Assembly: GCA_026770585.1 (NCBI GenBank)
Contig: MU646364.1
Location: 678,387 to 698,793, forward strand
Direction of reading: 5' to 3'
From: Baffinella frigidus
Taxonomy: Eukaryota; Cryptophyceae; Cryptomonadales; Baffinellaceae
Length of the DNA stretch: 20,407 bases
A program made the translations under genes and the position numbers. Each line of letters opens with the position of its first letter. Position 1 is the first letter of the stretch. A model generated the notes under the pieces. It made no database searches and had not been told where the DNA came from. It saw only the letters and a list, made by a program, of their open reading frames with translations. Below, piece after piece: positions 8,322-16,493 of this stretch.

Positions 8322-8421
8322 TCCCTTAAGTGTCGGACGGTCGAATATTCGCCCTAACTCGCCCTAAGCAGGTCCTAAGACCCTACCATAGGGCGTATGA
8401 GCCTACTCGCCACTTCAGGGA
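8322..8421. mobile_element. MITE family D, copy 3, inside left TIR of E copy 3
   Basis: A 100-bp element with ends TCCCTTAAGTGTCGG and GCCACTTCAGGGA, flanked by TA (8320-8321, 8422-8423). It interrupts the E terminus between GGGC-TA and TA-AGAAACC. Confidence 0.84.
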
Positions 8422-8575
8422 TAAGAAACCAGAACCTAAGAACACAGACCGGATTTGGGCCCCCCGTTTTTTTAATTAAGTACCAGACGGTCGACTAAAT
8501 CTTGAGCTTAGTCAACCTTCTGGCACTAATTTAAGAAAACAGACACCCACCGATGTCGGAGTACCCGTGTTCTTA

Positions 8576-8678
8576 TCCCTCAAGTGGCGATTAGGCTCAT
8601 ACGCCCTACCGGGCCCTAGGACCTGCCTCGGACCTCTTGGCGTTAAAACAAATTTTGACCGCCTGGCCACTTAAGGGA
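8576..8678. mobile_element. MITE family D, copy 4, inside right TIR of E copy 3
   Basis: A 103-bp element with ends TCCCTCAAGTGGCG and TGGCCACTTAAGGGA, flanked by TA (8574-8575, 8679-8680). It is in opposite orientation to copy 3. It occupies the mirror-image position in the other E terminus, between GTTCT-TA and TA-GCCCAG. Confidence 0.85.
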
Positions 8679-8697
8679 TAGCCCAGATACCCCTGTA

Positions 8698-9168
8698 CAG
8701 GGGTAACTGGTTCATAAAAGAAAATCAAATTGCTTCCACCCCCCCCTAGAATTTGGTAGTGAACCAGGGTGTCTCGTTCATAAAGGTGCATGTAGTCTGA
8801 GAACGGAAGGTGGCACGTTCTTACAATTTAAGCAACAAAGGAGACACAGTCAGTGGCACCTTCTTAAACCCGCCGTGTGCAGAGTCTCCCGGCGTATCGC
8901 AAACGCGAATCCTCTCGCCCCTCAAAACATCGCGACTGTGCACCTGCGAGAAACTCAGAGAGAGTTGGTGTACAGCAGCACCACCGAGGTTCTACGGCGC
9001 GCCTCTCCAGAAGGGGCGCGCCACGAGGGCTCCACCTCTGCACAACTCACAAGAGGGACCCCGCAGAGAATGTACTCTGTACCTTAACTCGCAAAGCGCA
9101 GAGTGAAAGCCGCAGTTGAATCTGCAACGCGCAGTTCTCACTTCTTGGACCTGTGTTTGACTGGAGTA
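8698..9168. other. Gene-free spacer beginning with a solo CAGGGG terminus
   Basis: A TIR-like end CAGGGGTAACTGGTTCATAA begins at 8698, sharing the TA (8696-8697) with the end of E copy 3; no matching right end was found. The rest holds GGTGGCACGTTCTTA fragments (about 8808-8825) and a GGCGCGCC inverted pair near 8997-9022. No coding exon is supported. Confidence 0.45.
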
Positions 9169-9420
9169 CAGGGATATCCGGGCTGTGAGAACACCCTTGG
9201 TCGAGCCTCGGTCAGTGTCTGTTTTCTTAAATTCGGACCTGATCATTGACTGACTGCGAGATGAATTCTACAATCTGATGCTAAAATCAGCAACCACCGT
9301 ACACTTGATTTGAGCATTAGATTCTGGAATAAATCTCGCATTCAGTCAATTCTCAGGTCCTAATTTGAGGAAACAAACACTGGCCGAGGCACGACCAACC
9401 GCCTGAGGGTTCGGCTGTAG
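9169..9420. mobile_element. Diverged fold-back element, probably family E, copy 4
   Basis: It starts TA-CAGGGATATCCGGGCTGTGAGAAC and continues with TCGGTCAGTGTCTGTTTTCTT, parallel to E copy 2. Imperfect inverted arms of about 75-80 bp (about 9200-9275 and 9325-9405) surround a central region. The right boundary is uncertain. Confidence 0.55.
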
Positions 9421-9496
9421 GAACAGTCGCATAGGAACCCCCAGGGGCGGAGAGTGTCCATCATTTCGAGCAAATCATGTGAGAGTGGTCCACTTA

Positions 9497-9628
9497 CAGG
9501 GGTACCACGCTCATAAGAAAGCGCCCGCCCCCTTAGGACCACTTAAGGGGGTGGGCGGTAGGGCCCTAGGCAAAGGCCTACTGTAGTGTCCTAGGGGGGG
9601 GCGGTTTCTTATGAGCGAGGTACCCCTG
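9497..9628. mobile_element. MITE family C, copy 4
   Basis: A 132-bp element with ends CAGGGGTACCACGCTCATAA and TTCTTATGAGCGAGGTACCC. The left flank is TA, the right flank CA (a mutated TA). The centre carries palindromic ACCACTTAAGGGGGTGGGCG and CCCTAGGCAAAGGCCTACTG. Confidence 0.86.
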
Positions 9629-10261
9629 CAGTGCGGTCTACTTGTCACGCTATAAGTGGCCTGGTATTAGCCATCTAGGATTGCCCAACCACACGAGTAA
9701 AAATATCTAATTCTGCAGAAGGGCATCATCTTTCATGGTCTAGGAAAGGGCATCTGTGGTCCTCTCACCTAAGGGAGTCACTCGAAACTCAGGTACGGCT
9801 TTCGAAAATCCTTGGGTGTGTGGGTCTCAAATTTAAGGGCCATAGAGCAACCCTTTGTTGTGCGGTCCTTCAATTGCCGGCCCGCACAAGCGGCGAGAGG
9901 TGCAATCAAAGCCAGCGCTCAACTCTGTCGGTGTGCACCTTAATTGTGGGCCGTGAATCCAGTACAATCAAGGCACACCCTCAACTCGGTCGCTGAACTG
10001 CCCCATTTGACCCACGGTTAGTCTGACTCTGAACCCTTGCCCCCCTCCTCAACCCCCAACCCTGCCCCCCATCCTCACCCCTCTGCCCCCCCTCCTCCCC
10101 CCCCACCCCCCACCCCACTCCTCATCCCCCTCGCCCCCCTCCTGAGCTCTGCACCCCGATGATAACGGTTCACAATCTCCACATAATTCCAGATTCGGGT
10201 CCCATGCCGCGACCTGTTTGAGGGTCGTGGCATCCCACGCCAAGACCTGTGTTGGGGCTTA
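9629..10261. other. Gene-free spacer ending in a C-rich tract
   Basis: Positions 9629-10020 are unique-looking sequence without a supported exon. Two related phrases (CACCTTAATTGTGGGCC and CCTTCAATTGCCGGCCCGCAC) occur near 9945 and 9870. Positions 10037-10142 are an almost pure C/T tract (runs of C with CTCCT and AACC). The minus-strand reading there is a glycine-rich artefact. Confidence 0.5.
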
Positions 10262-10682
10262 TGGTTTAAGATTTAGGGTTCAAGGTTGAAGGTCCAGTGT
10301 TTGGGATTGAGGGTTTAGGGTTTGGGGAGTGGAGTTTGAGGTCCAGGATAGGGTTTGGGGTTGAGGGTTGAGGGTGTAGGGTTTAAGGTTTAGGGTTTAG
10401 GGTTTAGGGTTCAGGGTTTGAAGTTTTGAGTTTGTGGTTGAGGAATGAGGGTTTAGGTTTTCGGGTTTAGGGTTTAGGGCTTAAGGTTTGGGGTTTGTTG
10501 TTTAGGGTTCAGGGTTCAGGGTTGAGGGTTTAGGATTTGAAGATGAGGGTTTAGGGTTAAGGATTTAGGGTTCAAGGTTAAGGGTCAAGGGTTGATGGTT
10601 AGTGTTTAGTGTTTAGTGTTTAGTTTTTAGGGTTTAGTGTTTAGGGTTTAGGGTTTGGGGTTTAGGGTTTAGGGTTTAGGGT
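10262..10682 (+). repeat. Degenerate telomere-like array, G-rich strand (TTTAGGG type)
   Basis: About 420 bp of GGGTTTA-type units, mostly 7-bp register, with many variants (GGGTTGA, GGGTTCA, AGTGTTT). Perfect TTTAGGG runs appear at 10388-10408 and 10660-10680. It is too degenerate to be an active telomere end. Confidence 0.95.
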
Positions 10683-11247
10683 GTCAGAACATGCGTCAAG
10701 GTCCCGCCTGACTAGCATGCCCTGAACCTCAGCTGCTAGGCCTACTTGCGTCCAAAGATGGAGCAGCGCTGTGACGCACACGCAAGCTGGGTAGCGCCTC
10801 TGGTTTGGCCAGGATCCACCGCGCAAGCGCACAGCTGTCAGTCCTCCCCTGCATAGCCACGCCCAAAGGCGGTGAAGCGCTAGACGCGCACGTAGCTGTA
10901 CAGGAGAGATCATCAAGCATCAGCGCAGAACCCAACTGCTTCTCGCGCGGTGGGGGTGCGCGAATCCAAGGCCAGGGGCTGATGTTTCGGCTTTGTACTG
11001 AACCATGGGAGTAACTGGCGTGCCAGTCCTTCCTCCGACTGAAGGATGAGAAAAATCTCCTGGATCTCTTTGCTTGAGCCGGAACCGAAACGGTTCTTTG
11101 CTCCTGAAAATACTTTCCAAATTCGCAAGTTTGGATAAGGTCTCAAGAATTCCGTCAATTTGAGAATTCCGGGCAGACCACACTAAATAGCAGAGGCAAT
11201 CTAAGGTATTGGAACCCCTATGGGTTCGACATTGGGCTCAGAATTTA
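10683..11247. other. Unique island between telomere-like arrays
   Basis: 565 bp of non-repetitive sequence with G-rich telomere-like DNA on both sides. The minus-strand open frames at 10913-11183 (about 80-88 codons) have no recognisable motif and no evident splice context, so no gene is called. No tRNA fold was recognised. Confidence 0.5.
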
Positions 11248-11468
11248 GGTTTAAAGGTTTAGGGTTTAGGGTTCAGGGTTTAGGGTTTAGGGTTCAGGGT
11301 TCAGGGTGTAGGTTTGCGCGTTGAAGGTTTTGGGTTAAAGAGTTTAGGGTTTGGGGTTTATGGTTCAGGGTGAAGGGATTGGGATTCGGGGTGTAGGGGT
11401 TAAGGTTTAGGGTTGGGTTTTAGGGTTTAGGGTTCAGGGTTTGGGATCTGGGGTTGAGGGTTTGGGGT

Positions 11469-11506
<38 letters not shown>

Positions 11507-12215
11507 TGGTTGAGGGTTAATGGTTTAGGTTTGAGGTTGTGGGGTGTAGGGTTTAGGGGGTTAGGGTGTATGGGTCAGGGGTTAGGGGTGAGGGGTAAGG
11601 GGTTGGTGGTTAGGGGTTAGGATTTGAGATTTTTCAGGGTTTAGTGTTAAGTGTTCAGGGCTTAGGGTTTAGGGTATGGTGTTTAGGGTTTGGGATGTAT
11701 GGTTTGGGATGAGGGTTTAGGGTTCAGAGGTTTGAGTGTAGGGTCTGGGGTGTAATGTGTAGGTTGTGAGGTTTAGGGTTCAGGGTTTAGTGTTTAGGGG
11801 TTAGGCCTGGGGCTTTCAGGTTTGGGGTTCAGGGTTCATGGCTTAGGAATCAGGGTTTGTATTTTGGGCGTTCTGGTTCAGGGTTGAGGGTTCAAAGTTC
11901 GGGTTGCGGGGTTTCGGATTCATAGTTGAGCGTTTCTAGGGTTAAGGGTTCAAAGTTTAGGGTTTCAGGTTTAGGGTTCAGGGTTTGGTGTTCAGGTAAA
12001 CAGTTTATGGTTGAGGGTTTAGAGGTTTGATGTTAGGGGTTAGGGGTTAGGGGTTAGGAGTTAGGTGTTAGGAGTTAGGGGGTAAGGGGTAAGGGCTTAG
12101 GGGTTGAGGGTTTGGGGTCGGGGGTTCGAGGTTAGGTTTTAGGGTTTGGGATTTGTGGTTCAGGGTTTAGAGTTTAGGTTTTAAAGTTCGGGGCCTAGGT
12201 TTCAGTGTGTAGTTT
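11248..12215 (+). repeat. Degenerate telomere-like array, G-rich strand
   Basis: About 970 bp of TTTAGGG-derived units. Sub-blocks of locally homogenised variants are visible: GGGTTGA repeated near 11455-11515, and TTAGGGG-type units near 11575-11625 and 12030-12110. The array decays into unique sequence at about 12215. Confidence 0.95.
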
Positions 12216-12283
12216 GTGTTTTCTCTGAGTGCTGAAGAGTCTGTCAAGTTTGTACACTCAAAATACAGAGGCCCTCAACACTA

Positions 12284-12936
12284 GACACTAAGCCCTACAA
12301 CCTTGACACTGACCCGTAAACATTCCATCCTAATCTCCCGAACCCTACACCCTATCCTTTAAACCATAAACCCTAATCCATGAACACCCGAACTCTAAAT
12401 CTGAAAACCCTTAACACTAAATCCTACACACTGCACCCCAAACACTAGACTTTCAACCTTTATCTAAACCCCAAACCCCAAACCCCCGAACCCTAACCTG
12501 CAAACTCCAACCCCTAAACCCTATCCACAACCCTTAAACCCTAAACCCTAAACTCATGATCCTGAACTCCCAACCATAAACCTAAACTCCCAACCCTAAA
12601 CCCTAAACCCAAACCCCAACCCTAAGTCCAAAACCTTGACACCAAAAATCTAAAACCTCAACCCTCAACCCGTGTACCCTCAACCCTCAACCCTCAACCC
12701 TCTACCCTCAACCATAAACCCTCAACCCTTGACCAACCATCAACCCTCAACCCTTGACCATCAACCCTCAACCCTACACTGTCAACTTTCAAATCTGAAC
12801 TCTAAACCCTAAACCCTGAACCTTCAAACCTGAATCCTAAACTCCAATTCTCACAACCTTAACCCTAAACCTCAAACCCTCAACCCTGTACCCTGAATCT
12901 AGAACCTGAAACCCAAACCTCAAACCTTGAACCCAA
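12284..12936 (-). repeat. Degenerate telomere-like array, C-rich on plus strand
   Basis: CCCTAAA, CCCTCAA and CCCGAAC units, opposite in orientation to 10262-12215. The TCAACCC variant is abundant near 12655-12775. MITE E copy 1 interrupts the array at its right end. Confidence 0.95.
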
Positions 12937-13136
12937 CAGGGGTAACTGGGCTATAAGAACAAGGGTGCTCCGACATCGGTGGGTGTCTATTTTCTTAAAT
13001 TAGTGCCAGCGGGTTGACTAAATACAAGTTTTTGTCAACTCTCTGGTACTACATTGAGAAAACGGGGGGCCTAAACCCGGCATGTGGGGGGCCTAAACCC
13101 GGTAAGTTCTGTTTTTTTATGGCTCAGATGCCCCTA
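12937..13136. mobile_element. MITE family E, copy 1, inserted in the telomere-like array
   Basis: A 200-bp element with left end CAGGGGTAACTGGGCTATAA, then GGGTGCTCCGACATCGG, a central hairpin GGGTTGACTAAA / TTGTCAAC, a duplicated GGGGGGCCTAAACCCGG (about 13065-13101), and right end GGCTCAGATGCCCCTA. Array sequence continues on both sides, so the insertion postdates the array. Confidence 0.83.
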
Positions 13137-13167
13137 TAAACACTCAACCCTACAACCTCAGTAAACC

Positions 13168-13199
<32 letters not shown>

Positions 13200-13592
13200 A
13201 CCCTACCCCCTGAGCCCCAAACCCTGAACTGTGAACCCTCACTTTTCAAGCCGAAACCCTAACCCCTAACGCCTAAACTCTACACCCTGAAGCCTCAACC
13301 CTGAACCCTAAACCTCGAACTCTAAACCTTGAACCCTGCCCCCTGAACCTCACATCCTCCACCCTAAACCTTAAGCGCTCACCGCTAAACCCCAAACCCC
13401 ACACCCTGAACCCTTAACCCTTAACCCTTAACCCTAAAACCTGAAACGCACCCGCAACCCTAAACCTCAAAACTTCACACCGTCAACCATAAACACTGAA
13501 CCTCACACACTCAACCCTCAACCCTGCACCCTAAAGCCTAAAACCTTCACCCTTAACCCTCAACCCTCAACCCTCAACCCTCAAACTTAAAC
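13137..13592 (-). repeat. Continuation of C-rich telomere-like array
   Basis: CCCTCAA runs (13160-13205, 13555-13585) alternate with CCCTAAA, CCTTAACC and CCCTGAA variants. It is the part of the same array displaced by E copy 1. Confidence 0.94.
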
Positions 13593-13733
13593 CAGGCTTG
13601 CTAGATAGGTGACTCGCCAGCAGGACAGGCGTCTCTGAGGCTGGTCGGTCGCGGTTCTTAACCAACTAGGGTCATGCATGAAAACCGGTCGGGGTTTGCA
13701 CTAACATTAGGACCTAACATTGCCTGTTAAGTA

Positions 13734-13929
13734 CAGGGGTATCTGTGCTATAAGAACACGGGTGCTCCGACATCGGTCGGTGTCTGTTTTGTTAAATTAG
13801 TACCAGAGGGTTGACTAAACGCAAGATTTAGTCAACCCTCTGGTACTAAATCCGGTCTGTGCTCTCAAGTTGAGCCCAAATCCGGTCTGTGTTCATAAGT
13901 TCTGGTTTCTTGTAGCCCAGATACCCCTG
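13734..13929. mobile_element. MITE family E, copy 2 (most intact)
   Basis: A 196-bp element with ends CAGGGGTATCTGTGCTATAA and TTGTAGCCCAGATACCCCTG; left flank TA, right flank CA. The central hairpin has a near-perfect stem of about 21 bp: AGTACCAGAGGGTTGACTAA pairs with its complement ending at 13848, loop about 7 nt. AATCCGGTCTGTG is repeated in the right half. Confidence 0.87.
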
Positions 13930-14021
13930 CAGGCAAAGCGACTCAACGCGGTCGGCTGCGGTCCTTGATCTCTTCACGTGAAAATCTGGTGCGTGTTCTT
14001 CAATTGTGTGTCCTTACACGT

Positions 14022-14201
14022 GTACCTAAGGATTCCTCGCTCAGAAGAAACGATTCTGACAAGAACGAAGCGTTTTTGAGGGGAAACCGTTCTCAATTTT
14101 AACAACGTGCACCCGACCGTTTTTCGTGTACGTTGTTAATTTTAAGAACGTGGCCCCAACCGTTTCCAGAACCCCCGCTTCTTATCAGCGAGGTACCCCT
14201 G
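14022..14201. mobile_element. Diverged family C-like fold-back element
   Basis: The right end CTTCTTATCAGCGAGGTACCCCTG is clear; the left end (TACCTAAGGATTCCTCGCTCAG) is damaged. The interior holds an inverted pair TTTTAACAACGTGCAC / GTGTACGTTGTTAATTTTAA around CCCGACCGTTTTT, similar in design to the hairpins in family B. The left limit is approximate. Confidence 0.6.
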
Positions 14202-14730
14202 TGCAGTGATCGCAACCCCTCATCTGACCACGGGTGGTCCGTCAAGGGCCAAGGGCGACCCAGAGCGGTCGGTCCCTCATGTATCATGTTCTACGTCAAA
14301 AACCGGTGCGTGCCCTTATTCGCAAGAAACAAGTGTATCTTGACTGGGATCTCTCACTCCGCTCTTCCCAGCCCAGCCAAGATTTGGCCGATGGACAACA
14401 GGAATCAACGGCAGCGTGGCACGCTCCGTACATGAGACGGTGGGCGTGAGCGCGACACGGGCACGTGGTGGCACGGGGCCTTTACACTACATCCTTCAGC
14501 TGCTCGCTCGGGCGCCTGGCGCTTTGCAATTCCTTGCAGCTCTACACCGTAGGGGCCACACCATGTCCAGCCCCCATCCGGAGTCCCCAGCTCAGCAGCG
14601 CGGACACATCCCAGCATCCCCAGCATTCCCAGCACAGGGCGCGAGTGGTTCGAGCAGCGCAGCCTTGCCATTCAGCAACCCCCCCCGTTGGGGGCCCTGC
14701 GGCGAAGGCGGCGGCGCGACGGCAGAGAGA
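14202..14730. other. Spacer with no supported gene
   Basis: The open frames on both strands are long only because of GC content; none has a recognisable motif. The tract 14600-14640 contains the short repeat CCCAGCA(T)C. A possible minus-strand terminal exon begins just right of this block (see 14731-14799). Confidence 0.4.
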
Positions 14731-14799
14731 TCAGGCGCGGTTGATGGGCCCGCACTTCCATTTCGGCCGCCGCCGCTTCAGGTGGCTGAACACGAAATC
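14731..14799 (-). other. Possible 3' terminal exon of the uL22m gene
   Basis: On the minus strand, an acceptor (TGTGTGGCAG) is followed by 22 basic-rich codons (DFVFSHLKRRRPKWKCGPIN, then RA) and TGA. A donor GAT-gtacgg at 15334/15333 inside uL22m exon 2 is phase-compatible. The alternative protein would be 273 aa with a 534-nt intron carrying MITE C copy 6. Against this, a strong donor-like GAG-gtaaga exists on the plus strand at 14825, and the unspliced uL22m frame already ends in a stop. Confidence 0.3.
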
Positions 14800-14912
14800 C
14801 TGCCACACACCACGCAGCGCCGAGGTAAGACGACGCATGAGGGTGCAGACGGTTCCGACAGCGCGCGCTTAGGGTCCCCCTTGGGGAGAGGGAGAGCGCG
14901 GTTGGGAGAGTA

Positions 14913-15030
14913 CAGGGGTACCTGGCTTATAATAAACGACCCTTCCCCCACGACCACCATAGGGGCCTAGGCATAGGCCTATCGTACGGTCTTAGGGGGG
15001 GGTTGGTTTCTTATGAGCGAGGTACCCCTG
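14913..15030. mobile_element. MITE family C, copy 6
   Basis: A 118-bp element with ends CAGGGGTACCTGGCTTATAA and TTCTTATGAGCGAGGTACCC, TA on both sides (14911-14912, 15031-15032). The interior is GACCACCATAGGGGCCTAGG with complementary words on the right. Confidence 0.88.
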
Positions 15031-15285
15031 TAGGGACACCCAGTAGGGACAACCAGTAACTCGCAAGCATGGACCAACACCTGCCTCAAGGCCGCTGCAC
15101 ACGTGAACCCACACGGGTTGCCAGACAATTTGACCACGGGAGTGTGCGACGGAGAAAGTGGGGCGTGTCTCAGCTCAAAAGAATCCCTACTCAAAGACAA
15201 GGGCGCTGCCAGGTGGCAATGGCTCTGTCGCGTTTTGATTCTGACGAGGCTGGTGGCAAGGGGACAGGGCGAGAGCAACGAAGCC

Positions 15286-16210
15286 TCAGGGAGAGGAGGG
15301 TGAGAGCGCGGGTGAGGCGGCAGATGTCCGTACATCAGTCGGCTGGATTTCGCGAACGTAGATGGCGCAGTAGCAGTAGGGCCTGCGACGGATGCCCGTC
15401 TTGCCGCGCCCCTTGTACTCGACCCGCTTCAGGTACCCCGCGCGCCCGATCTTGATCTCGTCGATCAGCAGCCTGTCGGGGTCCATCCCTGCCGCCGCCA
15501 CGCCAGGGTCACACTCGCACGCTCCACTGTTCCGGATCCCCGCGGGGGCTGGCCTGCCTGATTCTGTCGGCAGGTGTGTGGGACTGGTTCGAGGTGGGGG
15601 CGGGGTAGGCACCGTGGTTATTCGAGGCGTTGAACTTGGCGTCGTAGATGAGCTGGCGGACCGTCCGGGCCGCGCGCTTGGGCGAGAGCGTGAGCTGCAT
15701 TAGCGCTGCGTCGACACGCGCACGTCTCACAAGCTTGCACACCATCATCAGCTTCTTCACCGAGGTCTTGAACTTGCGCTTCAGTGAGCGCGCACGCGGG
15801 AAATCGTGGTGTTCCGCGTTGTGCGCCGGGTTCGTAAGCGTATTGATTACGGGCTTCTCAGCCTCTTTTTCCATCACAGCTGCCGCAGCATCCTGCCTCG
15901 CCGGCAAAGAGGTGGTAAACCCACGCAGCGCCGCGGGGCTGAACTGCAGGCCCGATCCCGCGAGTGCGTGCCCCACCACGCTTGCAACGCTGACCCCCCC
16001 CGGTTGACGGAGCCCGTGGCTCCACTCCCGCCCCGACGCCGCATCCCTCTGGGAGGACCCCATTCCTCCGATCGAGAGCCGCGCCACATGCGCCTGAGCC
16101 ATCCCACCCCCGCCCCTGGTCGCTGCGCCCCACGCCATTCCCCCCAGGGCACCAGTCGCCACCCGTGGAAGACTTCTAAGCGCCGTCATGGCCCCACGAA
16201 GCGCCGCCAT
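15286..16210 (-). CDS. MRPL22: Organellar (probably mitochondrial) ribosomal protein uL22
   Basis: Large-subunit ribosomal protein that binds 23S-type rRNA at the exit tunnel. Exons are 16210-15613 and 15488-15286; the 124-nt intron joins CAC-G to GG-ATG, giving SNNHGMDPDRLLIDE, the L22 signature (compare NNHGLDPDKL in bacterial L22). The model is 266 aa. The L22 domain spans about 144-247 and includes VCKLVRRARVDAALMQLTLS, SPKRAARTVRQLIYDAKFNA, GRAGYLKRVEYKGRGKTGIR and YCYCAIYVREI. The first 140 residues are Ala/Gly/Arg-rich with almost no acidic residues up to residue 54, as expected for an organelle presequence. Mitochondrial rather than plastid is inferred because algal plastid L22 is often plastid-encoded; that is not proven. 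The C-terminus is uncertain, since a phase-compatible splice to 14799 would replace the last 15 residues. Confidence 0.9.
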
Positions 16211-16493
16211 GCGCCAGGATCCCCCGATGATCAGGGAGCTCTGAAGGCGAGTGGGTTGACTAATTTAATAATCGATTTCCATCCAGTTGGGAGTTCCCCG
16301 AAAAAAACGGAAAAGTCTTTTTGATCGTAGATTCAGGTTGGGGGGGGTTCATATCCTCTGACGGGCGGCGATCTCGACCAGACACCCCGCAATGCGGCAG
16401 CGCCCCCAGTATTTCGTGACGTGGCGCGGGAGCGTGGCCTATGCCTGCAGACTCTGAAGAGCTGGGCCCTTTAGGACAAGCAGGTAGCAAGTG
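16211..16493. promoter_or_regulatory. Divergent promoter region, uL22m / unknown gene
   Basis: About 280 bp between two divergent start codons. An AT-rich core (16254-16325) contains GGTTGACTAA at 16254-16263, the same 10-mer found upstream of eEF2 at 2576-2585. A short frame from ATG 16392 (21 codons, MRQRPQYFVTWRGSVAYACR...) could be an upstream exon or chance. Confidence 0.4.

Larger units (their letters stand above)
8305..8695. mobile_element. MITE family E, copy 3, split by two D elements
   Basis: In inverse orientation to copies 1 and 2. The left end CAGAAGTATTTGGGC is a diverged CAGGGGTATCTGGGC; the right end is GCCCAGATACCCCTG. The central hairpin (about 8482-8520) pairs a diverged GACGGTCGACTAAA with TTAGTCAACC. 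The right half contains CACCGATGTCGGAGTACCCG, matching the other copies. Without the two D insertions and their flanking TAs the element is about 185-190 bp, near the 196-200 bp of copies 1 and 2. Confidence 0.8.

Noticed and set aside
10913-11183. Minus-strand frames of 81 and 87 codons in the unique island
   Set aside because: No family motif, no phase-consistent partner exon and no neighbouring gene to belong to.
11200-11245. tRNA-like GGGTTCGA near 11222
   Set aside because: The flanking bases do not form a T-stem and no acceptor or anticodon arm can be drawn.
14416-14970. 184-codon plus-strand frame, and a GAG-gtaaga donor within it at 14825
   Set aside because: No recognisable motif, and the frame runs into MITE C copy 6. 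The donor match is good but no matching downstream exon was found; kept only as a competitor to the uL22m tail exon.
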